64,000 bases of DNA from an uncultured Bacteroidota bacterium (GCA_900696575.1 CAADHD010000016.1:62001-126000); one strand, 5' to 3'; shown: positions 38,774 through 49,287, counted from the first letter of the stretch. A program made the numbers and translations. Notes: generated from the sequence alone by a model not told the origin.

Positions 38774-38805
38774 TTGGTTCACTAATCAGTTTCTGACTAT
38801 CTTAG
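38774..38805 (+). promoter_or_regulatory. Candidate promoter of the Kelch protein gene
   Basis: TTG at 38774-38776, a 21-nt spacer and TATCTTAG at 38798-38805 match TAnnTTTG with one difference. The -7 box ends 19 nt before the ATG at 38825. Its presence supports a transcription boundary after nuoI. Confidence 0.45.
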
Positions 38806-38824
38806 CTGCTCTTTTCATCAGAGC

Positions 38825-40039
38825 ATGAAAACAAAATTGCCATGGTGTTTGCTTTTCCTGCTGTTAAAATCTGTTGACAGTTCATCTCAGAATTATGTGT
38901 GGACGCAAAAGGCTTCCCTTCCATCGCAACCACGAATGGGCGCAGCCGGTTTCAGCATAGGCAATAAAGGCTATGCTGTTGGCGGCTATACAGGAATTGC
39001 TGTATTGAAAGAAACATGGGAGTACGATTCACAAACCAATACCTGGAGTCAGAAAGCAGACTTGCCCGGCTCAGTACGCTACAATGCCAGCGGCTTTGCC
39101 ATTAACAACAAAGGATATGTGTGCCTTGGATGGGCCACTACCAACGGCTCCGTTCAGTTAAGCGATTTATGGGAATATGATCAGGCAGGTAATACATGGA
39201 CGGCCAAAGCTCCGTTTCCGGGTGGCGCACGTTATACGGCTTCGGCTTTTGTTATCGGCAATGCCGCTTATGTAGGGTTGGGCTACCAGCCGCTGTACAA
39301 CGACTTTTACCGCTACGAGCCCGCCTTGAATCTCTGGACTCAGGTGGCCAGCTTGCCAAGCGGAGTGAGGCAGAGCGCTTCTGGTTTTTCAATAGGAGGA
39401 TATGGTTACATTACATGTGGCAGTCCAAATTTTTCTACATACTATAAGGATTTGTGGCAGTATGATCCATCCTCAAACTCATGGATTCAAAAATCAGATC
39501 TTCCTTCTAATGAAAGATTCAGTGCTGTTGCATTAACAATCAATAATGATGTATTTGTAGGTTTAGGTGTTGTTGGCTTAAGTCCACAGATTTATTTTAA
39601 CGATGTTTATTTCTACGACTATCTTTCAGACACATTCACGCCGCATTCTATTTTTCCCGGACTGACAAGGTCTAGTGCCTCAACTTTTGAAATGGCAAAT
39701 GCCGGTTATGTGGCTTTTGGTAAGAGTGGTTCATCAACATTTTTGAATGACAACTGGGCACTGATTGATGTAACAGGAATTTTTATAGATGGAAATTCAA
39801 AAGCTTATGTAAACGTTACTCCGAATCCGTTTTCTGAATCCTTGATTATTACCAGTTCGTTTTCTAATTTCAAAATAGAACTCTTTGATTTAAACGGAAA
39901 ACTGATTTTCAATAAACTCATTGAACATCATTATGAAGCCAAAATTGATTCGAAGGCTTTACCAAAAGGTCCTTATTTTCTTAAATGGTCAGCGATGAAA
40001 GGAACTATTCACAAGACAATTAGGGTCATAAAAATTTAA
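38825..40039 (+). CDS. Secreted Kelch-repeat protein with a T9SS sorting domain
   Basis: This 404-aa protein has a signal peptide (about 1-22) and about six Kelch-type blades. These have the recurring pattern NxWxxKxxLPxxxRxxAxGFxIxxKGYVxxG and the W-E-Y-D strand (LKETWEYDSQTNTW, LSDLWEYDQAGNTW, KDLWQYDPSSNSW). A type A T9SS C-terminal sorting domain follows at about 325-404 (VTPNPFSESLIITS ... GPYFLKW). The protein is expected at the cell surface or released. Propellers of this kind usually bind glycans or proteins, and no catalytic residues are identified. Confidence 0.88.
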   Translation: MKTKLPWCLLFLLLKSVDSSSQNYVWTQKASLPSQPRMGAAGFSIGNKGYAVGGYTGIAVLKETWEYDSQTNTWSQKADLPGSVRYNASGFAINNKGYVCLGWATTNGSVQLSDLWEYDQAGNTWTAKAPFPGGARYTASAFVIGNAAYVGLGYQPLYNDFYRYEPALNLWTQVASLPSGVRQSASGFSIGGYGYITCGSPNFSTYYKDLWQYDPSSNSWIQKSDLPSNERFSAVALTINNDVFVGLGVVGLSPQIYFNDVYFYDYLSDTFTPHSIFPGLTRSSASTFEMANAGYVAFGKSGSSTFLNDNWALIDVTGIFIDGNSKAYVNVTPNPFSESLIITSSFSNFKIELFDLNGKLIFNKLIEHHYEAKIDSKALPKGPYFLKWSAMKGTIHKTIRVIKI

Positions 40040-40237
40040 TAAGATTCAATAGGCGGCAATGGAGTAGAAGCACGTTGCAGAAAATAATGTTGTAAATTAA
40101 AAAGAAGCTGCCATGGTTAAGTGATTTTTACTAACTGATTTACGGATTACTTCCATAGTGAAATTTTGGAAACAGAAGCCGGTAATATCAGGATAATTGA
40201 TTTGCGGTTTGGATAATTAAAAAAAATCATCAGCGAG

Positions 40238-40262
40238 ATGGTGGTTAATCATCGCCATTTTT
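40238..40262 (+). terminator. Weak terminator candidate downstream of the Kelch gene
   Basis: ATGGTGGT (40238-40245) pairs with ATCGCCAT (40251-40258) with two G-T pairs and a 5-nt loop, followed by TTTT. It is about 200 nt from the stop codon and weak. Confidence 0.3.
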
Positions 40263-40377
40263 CGTCTCTTAGTTAAAGTGTTAACCGTATGCAAATAACT
40301 ATAGCTGCCGGTTATTTCTTTTTTTAGCTATGAAGGCCATCGGTATGCTTTTATACTTGTCCTTAATATAAAAAAAT

Positions 40378-40407
40378 AACCACAGAAGTTTTTAAACTTC
40401 TGTGGTT
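40378..40407 (-). terminator. Strong terminator of the 1484-aa repeat protein gene
   Basis: AACCACAGAAGTTT is followed after TT by its exact inverse AAACTTCTGTGGTT, a 14-bp stem. On the minus strand the stem runs into a T-rich tract (TATTTTTTTA), 17 nt after the stop codon. The A-rich 5' side on the other strand may also allow some bidirectional use. Confidence 0.85.
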
Positions 40408-40424
40408 AGCAGTTTTGTTGATTG

Positions 40425-43400
40425 CTATTCTTTAATAAATCTGATGGTTTCTTTTTGGCTGCCCGAAATAACAGTCATGAAGTAAATTCCTGCAGGAAAA
40501 AATTTAAGATTGATTTCTTGTATTAAGACAGATTCAATAGTTTCTGTTGCTGCTGTATAGATTATTTGTCCGGTTGAATTAAAAATTAAGACCGTAACCT
40601 TATTATCGTTTACAGGCGCTTCAATCACCAGCCAGTCTTTAGCCGGATTGGGATAAAATGTAAACGGGTTTACGATAGCCGGTTGAATCCGGATTCCGGT
40701 ATGCTGTAACCATGTTTCATCCGTATCATACTGCTTAAGCTGTAATGGCGGAATATTATATCCTCGGAGGTAATTCGATTTGGCTTTGCTTCCGGTTTCG
40801 GTAAATGCTCCTCCTGCAAAAATGTTAACTGCCGTTGCTTCGGTGGTGTAAACAGAATTATTAAGTGCAGGGTTCCATGCCTGCAGCACTGCGGAATTTG
40901 TATTGTCCACTGCTGCAAGATTGGTTCGTGCAGATCCTTTTACGGAAGTAAATGTTCCACCGAAGTAAACATTATTTGTAAGCAACGAAACAGATTGAAC
41001 ATTTGAACCAAGTACCGTAGGATTCCATGTTCTCAAAGAGTTATTCGAAACAAGATACGATACCAAATAATTTCTGGCTGCAGCGCTAATGTTAGTGAAT
41101 GCCCCTGCCACATAAAAATAAGAGGCATCGCCTGTAATATCATAAACGGTGTTGTTCGGGTTGGGCGCAAAACTCTGTAAAGCTGCAGTTCCGGTATCTA
41201 CCAGAGCTAAATTGGTTCGTGCCGTTCCGTTGATGGAAGAACAGGATCCACCCACAAAAACCTGCGCCCCGTAAATATAGATAGCCCGGAAAATTGCTCC
41301 GGTATTAGCGGCAGGATTCCATGCCTGTAAAGCTCCGGCTCCTGTGCTGCTTGTTTTTGCAAGGCCATTACGGCTGTTTCCGTTCACGCTGGAAAAAGAA
41401 CCGGCCAAGTAAATAAAGGAGCTTTTGCTTGCAATATCATACACTATGTTATTAGGCAAAGGATTCCAGCTTTGCAAAGCTCCGGTAGATTTATTAAAAG
41501 CTGCGGCATAGGTTCGGGACGTGTTGTTGGCTGTTGTAAAACTGCCGCCTGCATATAAAATGTTTCCTTTTAAATGCAAGGCTTGTACATACGAATTGGT
41601 TGATGCGGCAAAACCGGTTTTTGCCAGACCGGTAGTCATATCAATGGCGCAGATATAGCTTGTGTTTAACCATTTTGTATAGTTGAAAGCTCCACCCGCA
41701 CCAATTTGTCCGTTGTAGGCAGAGAGGCAAATAACCGCAGCACTCATCATCGGAGCATAAGTAGTGATTTTTGTTCCGTTATTTTTAAATGACAGCAGGT
41801 GATTGGAGGTGGCATCAGTAAAGCTGCCGCCTGCATAAATGGTATCATTGATAACCACTAAATCATTCACGGTATTATTAACATTCGGATTCCATGTGTT
41901 CAGCGCACCGGTACTTGCATTAATGGAAGCGAGGCGATTACGGGCGGTACTTCCGATAGTAGTGAACGATCCGCCAATATAAACTTTGGAGCCATATCGA
42001 TAAATGGCATTAACATAACTGTTGGGTGATGGTGCCCAGTTTGTAACATTACCCGTACTAAGGTCAAAAGCCATAATATAATTTCTGATACCGCCTCCGA
42101 GAAAATCAAAATTGCCGGCAAGAAACAAGTTGGTGCTGTAACAAATATCGTTAATAGCCCCGTTGGATTGCGGATCCCATGTGCCTAGAGTTCCGTTGGA
42201 AGTATTGAATGCGGCTCCGTATTTCCGTGCTGTTGCCCCTGATGCTAAAGTAAAATTGCCACCGATGTACACATTATTGCCTTGTACCCAAATGGCATTG
42301 ACAGCATTGTTGAAATCAGGATTCCAGCTTTGCACATTTCCGTTTGACGAGTCGGTTGCAGCGGCATATCCTTTGGCAACTCCGCCCACTGTGGTAAACG
42401 ATCCTCCAATATATACCGTGCTTCCTTTTTTTCCAATGGCATACACATAACTGTTGGGAGACGGATTATAATTAGTTGCGATGCCGTAATTGCTCAGGTT
42501 ATGACATGAAACATAATTGCGGCTGTATGCTTTCAGAAAAGTAAATGCACCGCCTGTAACAATTGAAGTGCCGTCAACAATAATTGTGTTTACGGCACCA
42601 TTGGCTCTTGGATCCCATGAGGTGGCTGCACCGGTTGAAGAATTAATTGCTGCAATGTATCTGCGATCAGTTCCGCCAACAGTTGTAAAACTGCCGCCTG
42701 CATAAATATTATTACCTGATATGTTAAGGCAATTCACAGTACCGTTTAAATTAGGGTTCCAGGATGTTTCATTTCCGCTGAGGGTATCAAAAGCGGCAAG
42801 ATAATTTCTCGCAACACCGCTTGCCATGGTAAATGACCCTCCCGCAAAAGCAGTTGCGCCATTTATTAAAATAGCATAACAGTAACTGTTCAATGTAGGA
42901 TTCCATGAAGTTGGAGTTCCATCTGTATTATTTACTGAACCGATATAGGAACGGGCTGTTGCATTTTTTAACTGTGTAAAATATCCGGCTAAATAAATTT
43001 TACTTCCTGAACTATTGGTGGTCATCGAAAATACATAGGAGTTTGGATCAGGGTCCCATGCGGTAAGAACAGCCGTGGATAGATTTACGGCTGCTGCATA
43101 TTCTCTGGAAACACTGTCAATCACCGTAAATGCTCCACCGGCATAAAGTATTCCGTTGTTAACTATCATGGTGTAAACAGAGTTGTTGCAATCTGCTCTG
43201 AAAGAAAGGGTGTTGCCATTGGTTTTATTGATACCGCAGAGCCTTTGGCGCGGGCTTCCGTTCAACGTAGTAAAATCGCCTCCTGCGTATAGGTTGTTTC
43301 CATCAATGGCCAGCGTGCGAACGGTGCCATTCAGCAAAGGATCAAATGCTGCATCAATGGTATTGTTGGCCAGAATATGAACCAGGTATGGATAAGACTG

Positions 43401-44879
43401 ATTGTTAACCAGCGTAAAATTGCCGCCAAGGTAATATCCGCCCGAACCATCGGCCACGACAGCATGCACCGTACCATTAGTCGTTGGAAAATTATAGGCC
43501 GGTATATCGCTTGTATTGGAAAGTTTGGCGGCATAACGGTTGCTGAATCCCGTTTCGTAAAAATAGCCACCCTGATACAATAAATTTGATTCATTAAAAA
43601 AGCGAAATACGTAACTGTTGGTTTGAGTGTAATAAGGTTTCACATCTGCATTATTAGCAGTGGAAACACAAACCGAATAAGGTTTGTACAATCCGTCAAC
43701 AAAAGAAAACTGCCCGCCCAGATAAACGAGCGTATCTTTAACAAATAATGCACGCACTGCGCCATCAACATTCGGATCCCAGCTTGTAGCAGAACCGGTA
43801 TTTTTATTTAGCGCAGCGCAATAATTTCGGGTAACACCGGCAATGGAAGTAAATGAACCGCCAACATAAAGAGTGTTGCTTTTCAATGCAAGAGCATAAA
43901 CTGTCCCGTTGGGGTTAGGATGAAATGAAGTGTCAACAGAATTATCCGATTTAATGCGCGCAAGATTCGTATAGGCGTAACTTCCTACCTGAGTAAAGGA
44001 ACCGCCAATATACCAGCCTCCGCTTCCGTCTTTTAGGCAGATATGCGTGGTGCCGTTTACCACCGGAAAATCATAGTTGGGATTGGATGAAGTACCCTGC
44101 ATTTTTACTGCACTTCCCGTTTTTTTGCCGGCATACGTCATATAACCTCCGGCATAAACCGTATTATCGTAAACATGCGTTTCAAGAACATAACTGTTTG
44201 CGGAAGGGTAATTTTTCATCAGTAACCCGGTATTGATATTAAATACTGCAAGGTATTGTCGGGTAGTAGATCCCATTAACGAAAAAGCGCCTCCTGCAAT
44301 GAGTAATGTATCTTTTACATTTAAAGTGTAAACAAGGTTATTCGGATTCGGATTGAAGGATAAAACATTTCCGTTTGTTTTGTTTACGGCAGCCAGATAA
44401 TTACGTGCAACGGATTTAATAGTTGTAAAATTACCGCCTACATAAAGGGTGGTTCCCGCAATAGCGAGTGATCTGACGGTATTGTTGGTTGATGCCTGAA
44501 AAACCGTATCAACCGTTTTGTTGGAGTTTATATGCACAATGTTCGAAAAAACATTTGCATTGATGGTTACTGTGAAATCTCCGCCAACATACCATCCACC
44601 GCTGCCATCAGGAATAATGCAATGGGTTGTTCCGTTGATGAACGGCATATCCAATTGAGGAATATCGCTGTTCTGATTGTAAAATGCTGAATAGCCTGTA
44701 TTGTGACCAACACCGGTAAAATAGCCTCCCAGGTAAAGTGTATTTGTTGCTGAATCAGTTTCGCTGGCAAGCACGAAGGAGTTTGGAGTTACGAATTTAT
44801 TGTTGTAGTTGCTGTTTTGAGCAAAAACCTTTACAGATGTAATCAATACAAGTACAATTGATAGAATAGTTTTTTTCAT
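40425..44879 (-). CDS. Giant secreted DUF5122-type propeller protein with about 28 repeats and a T9SS sorting domain
   Basis: This 1484-aa protein has a signal peptide (about 1-20), about 28 repeats of about 49 residues, and a type A T9SS sorting domain in the last 80 residues (YPNPAKDWLVIEAP ... GIYFMTVISG). Each repeat has the core LYxGGxFTxxxxxxRNYLAAxNxxTGxxxSWNPNxNxxVY, which fits the delta-60/DUF5122 beta-propeller family. The first twelve repeats form three copies of a four-repeat block. Each block opens with an NSxV...GGYF unit and then a DGSGGWYxGGxF unit. Later repeats recur with an NSYV-type unit every three or four. The function is unknown; a large surface-exposed binding or adhesin-like role is inferred. 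Confidence 0.85.
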   Translation of the reverse strand: MKKTILSIVLVLITSVKVFAQNSNYNNKFVTPNSFVLASETDSATNTLYLGGYFTGVGHNTGYSAFYNQNSDIPQLDMPFINGTTHCIIPDGSGGWYVGGDFTVTINANVFSNIVHINSNKTVDTVFQASTNNTVRSLAIAGTTLYVGGNFTTIKSVARNYLAAVNKTNGNVLSFNPNPNNLVYTLNVKDTLLIAGGAFSLMGSTTRQYLAVFNINTGLLMKNYPSANSYVLETHVYDNTVYAGGYMTYAGKKTGSAVKMQGTSSNPNYDFPVVNGTTHICLKDGSGGWYIGGSFTQVGSYAYTNLARIKSDNSVDTSFHPNPNGTVYALALKSNTLYVGGSFTSIAGVTRNYCAALNKNTGSATSWDPNVDGAVRALFVKDTLVYLGGQFSFVDGLYKPYSVCVSTANNADVKPYYTQTNSYVFRFFNESNLLYQGGYFYETGFSNRYAAKLSNTSDIPAYNFPTTNGTVHAVVADGSGGYYLGGNFTLVNNQSYPYLVHILANNTIDAAFDPLLNGTVRTLAIDGNNLYAGGDFTTLNGSPRQRLCGINKTNGNTLSFRADCNNSVYTMIVNNGILYAGGAFTVIDSVSREYAAAVNLSTAVLTAWDPDPNSYVFSMTTNSSGSKIYLAGYFTQLKNATARSYIGSVNNTDGTPTSWNPTLNSYCYAILINGATAFAGGSFTMASGVARNYLAAFDTLSGNETSWNPNLNGTVNCLNISGNNIYAGGSFTTVGGTDRRYIAAINSSTGAATSWDPRANGAVNTIIVDGTSIVTGGAFTFLKAYSRNYVSCHNLSNYGIATNYNPSPNSYVYAIGKKGSTVYIGGSFTTVGGVAKGYAAATDSSNGNVQSWNPDFNNAVNAIWVQGNNVYIGGNFTLASGATARKYGAAFNTSNGTLGTWDPQSNGAINDICYSTNLFLAGNFDFLGGGIRNYIMAFDLSTGNVTNWAPSPNSYVNAIYRYGSKVYIGGSFTTIGSTARNRLASINASTGALNTWNPNVNNTVNDLVVINDTIYAGGSFTDATSNHLLSFKNNGTKITTYAPMMSAAVICLSAYNGQIGAGGAFNYTKWLNTSYICAIDMTTGLAKTGFAASTNSYVQALHLKGNILYAGGSFTTANNTSRTYAAAFNKSTGALQSWNPLPNNIVYDIASKSSFIYLAGSFSSVNGNSRNGLAKTSSTGAGALQAWNPAANTGAIFRAIYIYGAQVFVGGSCSSINGTARTNLALVDTGTAALQSFAPNPNNTVYDITGDASYFYVAGAFTNISAAARNYLVSYLVSNNSLRTWNPTVLGSNVQSVSLLTNNVYFGGTFTSVKGSARTNLAAVDNTNSAVLQAWNPALNNSVYTTEATAVNIFAGGAFTETGSKAKSNYLRGYNIPPLQLKQYDTDETWLQHTGIRIQPAIVNPFTFYPNPAKDWLVIEAPVNDNKVTVLIFNSTGQIIYTAATETIESVLIQEINLKFFPAGIYFMTVISGSQKETIRFIKE

Positions 44880-45207
44880 AGGACTTATTTTTTTGTAGTA
44901 ATATTAAAAAAGAATTATGCTGTAAAGAAAGTAAAAATTGGTGTTGTTATAATACAGTTTTGAAATGAAATTATTGACGCAAACAGCAAGACGGCATAGG
45001 CAGTCTTTCATTTGTTGAAACTCTATTAATTTTAAAAAAAGATGATTCCATGATGAGCCATTGTATAGGGATGAATACCACGCATTAATAAAAAGTAGTT
45101 ACAGGCAGTTTAGTGATCTATCCATCGAAGCACGTAAAAGTGGCTGCGAAGCCGAAGCACAATGCCAACAGAAAGTTCATCAGGTCAAAAGAGGTGAATT
45201 ATTAAAC
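44880..45207. other. Intergenic region upstream of the repeat protein gene
   Basis: These 328 bases lie between the start of the 1484-aa gene and the 3' end of parC. No gene, tRNA or convincing terminator was seen. A 70-codon plus-strand frame (45061-45273) runs into parC antisense and has no family features, so it is not called. The promoter of the minus-strand repeat gene must lie here, but no good TAnnTTTG match was found. Confidence 0.5.
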
Positions 45208-47343
45208 TCAGATTTCCAGTTTAATCTGTACCTGTTTATCTGCGGTTTTTACCGGTTCGGCCTTTTTTTTTGAAATGTCAGGTTTTTGTTTTAATGAGGG
45301 AGCAGGACTGATTTCTTCCATAACAGCTAACGGAACTGAAACGGTTTCTTTGCCGGTCTGTTGTACTTTATGAACCGGAAATTTGGTAACAATGTTGCCT
45401 ATGGCGCTGCGGTTTTTAATTCCAACTTCGGCAAAGTTGACTTTAACCACTAAGTTTCTCAGCTTAGGACGCGGTTTCAGAATTACATCCACCTGCGGAA
45501 CGGTGTTTACATCGGTAACGGAGAAGAAAAGCACTTTAGAGTTTTCATTTCCTTTGGTAAGGTCATACACCTTATCGCGCGTAATGCCCGAAACCTGAAA
45601 GCGTTTTACCATGATATTGCCTTTAAGGCCGTCACGGTAAATCATGTTGTAAACGGTTTTTGAATCATCTTTATCAAACACGGCAATGTGGCGTATGTCT
45701 TTGCCGAAATACTTTTTCTCGTCTATGCGGCCAACCATCATTTTGCCGTCACCGCTGAAGGCGATGATGTCATCCAGGTCGGAACATTCGCAAACAAATT
45801 CATCTTTCTTCAAGCCGTAACCGGCAAAACCCTCTTCGCGGTTTACATACAGCTTTGTGTTGTTGATAACCACCTTCTTTGCTTCAATCAGTTCGAAAGC
45901 GCCTTCTGTAATCTGTGTTCTGCGCTCGCGTCCTTTGCCGTATTTCTTCAGCAGATCTTTAAAATAGTTGATGGTAAACTGCGTGAGGTTAGCCAGATTT
46001 TCTTTCACCTCTTTCATTTTTGCATTCAGATCTTTGATATGTTCATCGGCTTTGAACGAATCGAATTTCGAAATGCGTTTGATTTTAATTTCCGTCAGGC
46101 GGATGATGTCGGTTTCGGTTACTTCGCGTTTCAGTTGTTTTTTGAAAGGAGTAAGTCCTTTGTCAATGGTTTTGATAACGGCCTCCCAGGTTTCGCAGTC
46201 TTCCATTTTCCGGTAAATGCGGTTTTCGATAAAGATTTTTTCGAGCGAAGCAAAATGCCATTCTTCCATCAGCTCGCTCAGTTTTATTTCCAGTTCGCGT
46301 TTCAACAGTTCCTGCGTGTTGAAGGTTGATTCTTTCAGCATTTCATTCACGCTCATAAACACCGGTTTGCCGTCACGGATTACACAGGAGTTTGGCGAAA
46401 TAGAAACTTCGCAATCGGTAAAAGCATAAAGCGCTTCAATGGTTTTATCAGAATCTTCGGCTGAGTCGGGATGGAGGTAAAGCACAATTTCAACTTCGGC
46501 TGCTGTATTGTCTTCTACCTTTTTTACTTTCAGTTTGCCTTTATCATTGGCAGCAAGGATGGAATCTATCAATGACTGGGTAGTGGTGCCAAACGGAATC
46601 TGTTTGATGACTAACGTTTTCCGGTCGCGTTTTTCAATCAGGGCGCGCACCTTTATTCTTCCGCCTCGCATACCTTCGTTGTAATTCGAAAAATCGGCAA
46701 TACCTCCGGTAGCAAAGTCAGGAAGAATGTTGGTTTTCTTTTTACGAAGTACGTCAATCGAACCTTGAATCAGTTCACAGAAATTATGCGGAAGTATTTT
46801 GCAGGCAAGGCCAACGGCAATTCCTTCAATTCCCGAAGCCAGCAGCAATGGAAACTTTACCGGCAGCGTAACAGGCTCTTTGTTTCTTCCGTCATAACTC
46901 TGTTGCCAAATGGTGGTTTTAGGGTTGAATACGACATCCAGAGCAAATTTGGTAAGCCGGGCTTCAATGTAACGCGAAGCGGCAGCCGAATCGCCTGTGT
47001 AAATGTTTCCCCAGTTTCCCTGGGTGTCTATCAGTAAATCGCGCTGGCCTATTTGTATGATAGCATCGCTGATGGAAGCATCGCCATGCGGATGATACTT
47101 CATGGTATTGCCAATGATGTTGGCTACCTTGTTGTAGCGGCCGTCTTCCATCTCCCACATGGAGTGGAGTATTCTGCGCTGAACGGGTTTGAGGCCGTCA
47201 TCTAAGTAAGGAACAGCACGTTCGAGGATTACATAGGAAGCATAATCAATAAACCAGTTCTCGAACATACCGCTTACCGGTATGTGATGGGTAATTTCTT
47301 TTTTCTTCTCTTCGGGTTTAACTTCTTTTTTTCTTTTGGCCAT
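45208..47343 (-). CDS. parC: DNA topoisomerase IV subunit A (short C-terminus)
   Basis: This 711-aa type IIA topoisomerase subunit cleaves and rejoins DNA through an active-site Tyr, in SRYIEARLTKFA near residue 125. The winged-helix part and QRRILHSMWEMEDGRYNKVANIIGNTMKYHPHGD are clear, with the quinolone-pocket Ser preserved in HGDASISDAI. The coiled-coil and gate follow, then part of the beta-pinwheel C-terminal domain (from about 490). The protein ends in a Lys/Pro-rich tail after FPVHKVQQ, where relatives of the phylum usually continue for over 100 residues. It lies 12 nt after parE and is clearly co-transcribed. Confidence 0.92.
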   Translation of the reverse strand: MAKRKKEVKPEEKKKEITHHIPVSGMFENWFIDYASYVILERAVPYLDDGLKPVQRRILHSMWEMEDGRYNKVANIIGNTMKYHPHGDASISDAIIQIGQRDLLIDTQGNWGNIYTGDSAAASRYIEARLTKFALDVVFNPKTTIWQQSYDGRNKEPVTLPVKFPLLLASGIEGIAVGLACKILPHNFCELIQGSIDVLRKKKTNILPDFATGGIADFSNYNEGMRGGRIKVRALIEKRDRKTLVIKQIPFGTTTQSLIDSILAANDKGKLKVKKVEDNTAAEVEIVLYLHPDSAEDSDKTIEALYAFTDCEVSISPNSCVIRDGKPVFMSVNEMLKESTFNTQELLKRELEIKLSELMEEWHFASLEKIFIENRIYRKMEDCETWEAVIKTIDKGLTPFKKQLKREVTETDIIRLTEIKIKRISKFDSFKADEHIKDLNAKMKEVKENLANLTQFTINYFKDLLKKYGKGRERRTQITEGAFELIEAKKVVINNTKLYVNREEGFAGYGLKKDEFVCECSDLDDIIAFSGDGKMMVGRIDEKKYFGKDIRHIAVFDKDDSKTVYNMIYRDGLKGNIMVKRFQVSGITRDKVYDLTKGNENSKVLFFSVTDVNTVPQVDVILKPRPKLRNLVVKVNFAEVGIKNRSAIGNIVTKFPVHKVQQTGKETVSVPLAVMEEISPAPSLKQKPDISKKKAEPVKTADKQVQIKLEI

Positions 47344-47355
47344 GATAATGCTGTT

Positions 47356-49218
47356 TTACTGTTCTGCTTCTTCAGGTTCAAGTTCTTCTTCAAGGCGCAG
47401 TTCGCGTATGATGTGATCCTGCCTTTCTGGCGTATTTTTTCCCATGTAATAATTCAGCAGTTGCTGTACGGATGATTCGCCTTCTACCGAAACATTTTCC
47501 AGGCGGATTTCTTCACCTATAAAATTTTTAAACTCATTGGGCGAAATTTCTCCCAATCCTTTAAAGCGGGTGATTTCGGGTTTCGGGCCTAATTTTCCAA
47601 TGGCATTGATTCGTTCCTGTTCGCTGTAACAGTAAATGGTTTCTTTTTTGTTCCTCACACGAAACAGGGGAGTTTGCAAGATGTAAACATGTCCTGCTTT
47701 TACCAGTTCGGGAAAAAACTGGAGAAAGAAGGTAAGCAGCAAAAGACGGATGTGCATACCATCCACATCGGCATCGGTTGAAATGACAATACGGTTATAT
47801 CGGAGTTCTTCCATTCCGTCTTCAATGCCGATGGCATTAACCAGCAGGTTGAATTCTTCGTTTTCGTAAACTACTTTTTTGGTCAGACCGAAACAGTTCA
47901 GGGGTTTTCCTCTGAGCGAGAAGACAGCCTGTGTATTTACATCGCGGGCAATGGTAATGCTTCCGCTGGCCGAATCGCCTTCGGTGATGAAAAGAGTGGA
48001 ATCAAGTCGGTCCTGATGTTTGCTGTTAAAATGTATGCGGCAGTCGCGCAGTTTTTTATTGTGAAGGTTGGCTTTTTTGGCTCTTTCGTTGGCTAACTTT
48101 TTAATGCCTGCAATTTCTTTTCTTTCCTTTTCGCTCTGTTGAATTTTTTTAAGCCATGCTTCAGCGGTCTGTGGATGTTTGTGAAGAAAATTATCAAGCT
48201 CCTTCTTTACAAAATCATTTATCCAGTTACGCAATGAGGGACCTTCGGGATAAGTATTCTGACTTCCTAATTTGGTTTTGGTCTGCGATTCGAAAACCGG
48301 CTCCTGAATACGGATACTGATGGCAGCTTCAATGCTTTCGCGCACATCGCCCGGATCAAATTCCTTCTTGTAGAATTCGCGCGCTGTTTTAACAATGGCT
48401 TCGCGGAATGCTGCCAGATGAGTTCCTCCCTGCGTGGTATGCTGTCCGTTTACGAATGAGTAATAATCTTCACCGTAAGACGTGGTATGGGTAAAAGCAA
48501 TCTCAATGTCTTTATCTTTCAGGTGAATGATGGGATAAATCGGCTCTTCGGTAATATGGCTTTTCAGTAAATCAATTAATCCGTTCTCGCTGCGGAATTC
48601 TTTTCCGTTAAGAATCAATGTGAGTCCAACATTCAGGTATGCATAATTCTGCATCATGCGTTCGGCATATTCCATATCAAAACGGAAGCGTTTGAATACC
48701 GAAGCATCCGGTATAAATTCGATTAATGTTCCATTGGGTTCCTGTGTGGGTTTTTCTTTCTGATGAAGTTTCTGAACTCCTTTTTCAAATTCGCCCACTA
48801 CGGTTTTTCCGTCACGGAACGACTGCACTCTGAAAAAATCGCTCAGTGCATTCACTGCTTTTGTACCTACGCCATTTAATCCGACCGATTTCTGAAAGGC
48901 CGAAGAATCGTACTTACCGCCTGTATTGATTTTCGAAACGCAGTCAATCACTTTTCCAAGAGGAATGCCTCTGCCGTAATCGCGAACGGATACTTTTCCA
49001 TCGTTGATTTCCACCACAATTTTTTTTCCGTACCCCATGGTGAATTCATCAATGGAATTATCAATGACTTCTTTCAGGAGTACATAAATACCGTCATCGC
49101 GCGAAGACCCATCGCCCAATTTGCCGATGTACATGCCGGGCCGGAGGCGGATATGCTCGCGCCAGTCGAGGCTTTGAATGCTTGCCTCGGTGTAATTGTG
49201 TGAACTTTTTGTTGCCAT
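47356..49218 (-). CDS. parE: DNA topoisomerase IV subunit B
   Basis: This 620-aa protein is the ATPase subunit of the enzyme that decatenates daughter chromosomes. The GHKL ATPase domain has [25 protein letters not shown] and [13 protein letters not shown]. The transducer part follows, and the TOPRIM metal site appears as [12 protein letters not shown] near residue 415 with [10 protein letters not shown] near 490. The frame is open to 49326, but the family N-terminus and a promoter element at 49288-49295 place the start at the ATG at 49218 ([12 protein letters not shown]). The parE-parC order on one transcript is usual. Confidence 0.94.
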   Translation of the reverse strand: MATKSSHNYTEASIQSLDWREHIRLRPGMYIGKLGDGSSRDDGIYVLLKEVIDNSIDEFTMGYGKKIVVEINDGKVSVRDYGRGIPLGKVIDCVSKINTGGKYDSSAFQKSVGLNGVGTKAVNALSDFFRVQSFRDGKTVVGEFEKGVQKLHQKEKPTQEPNGTLIEFIPDASVFKRFRFDMEYAERMMQNYAYLNVGLTLILNGKEFRSENGLIDLLKSHITEEPIYPIIHLKDKDIEIAFTHTTSYGEDYYSFVNGQHTTQGGTHLAAFREAIVKTAREFYKKEFDPGDVRESIEAAISIRIQEPVFESQTKTKLGSQNTYPEGPSLRNWINDFVKKELDNFLHKHPQTAEAWLKKIQQSEKERKEIAGIKKLANERAKKANLHNKKLRDCRIHFNSKHQDRLDSTLFITEGDSASGSITIARDVNTQAVFSLRGKPLNCFGLTKKVVYENEEFNLLVNAIGIEDGMEELRYNRIVISTDADVDGMHIRLLLLTFFLQFFPELVKAGHVYILQTPLFRVRNKKETIYCYSEQERINAIGKLGPKPEITRFKGLGEISPNEFKNFIGEEIRLENVSVEGESSVQQLLNYYMGKNTPERQDHIIRELRLEEELEPEEAEQ

Positions 49219-49287
49219 AATATTCAAATCGCTTGCTGAATGATTGTAATGAAGCATGGGCTTCACAGTCATTGCCATTGCTTTGTT

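Larger units (their letters stand above)
40040..40424. other. AT-rich convergent intergenic region
   Basis: No gene is seen in these 385 bases between two convergent T9SS-cargo genes. They hold a weak hairpin with T-run (40238-40262) that could end the Kelch transcript and a strong terminator for the minus-strand gene (40378-40407). The rest is AT-rich with no recognisable motif. Confidence 0.6.

Noticed and set aside
45061-45273. 70-codon plus-strand frame at the 3' end of parC
   Set aside because: It overlaps the end of parC antisense, has no family features, no good leader and a composition like random translated AT-rich DNA.
45688-46329. 213-codon plus-strand frame inside parC
   Set aside because: It is a long antisense shadow of parC. 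The minus-strand protein there is fully conserved, and the plus-strand translation is Phe-rich without known motifs.
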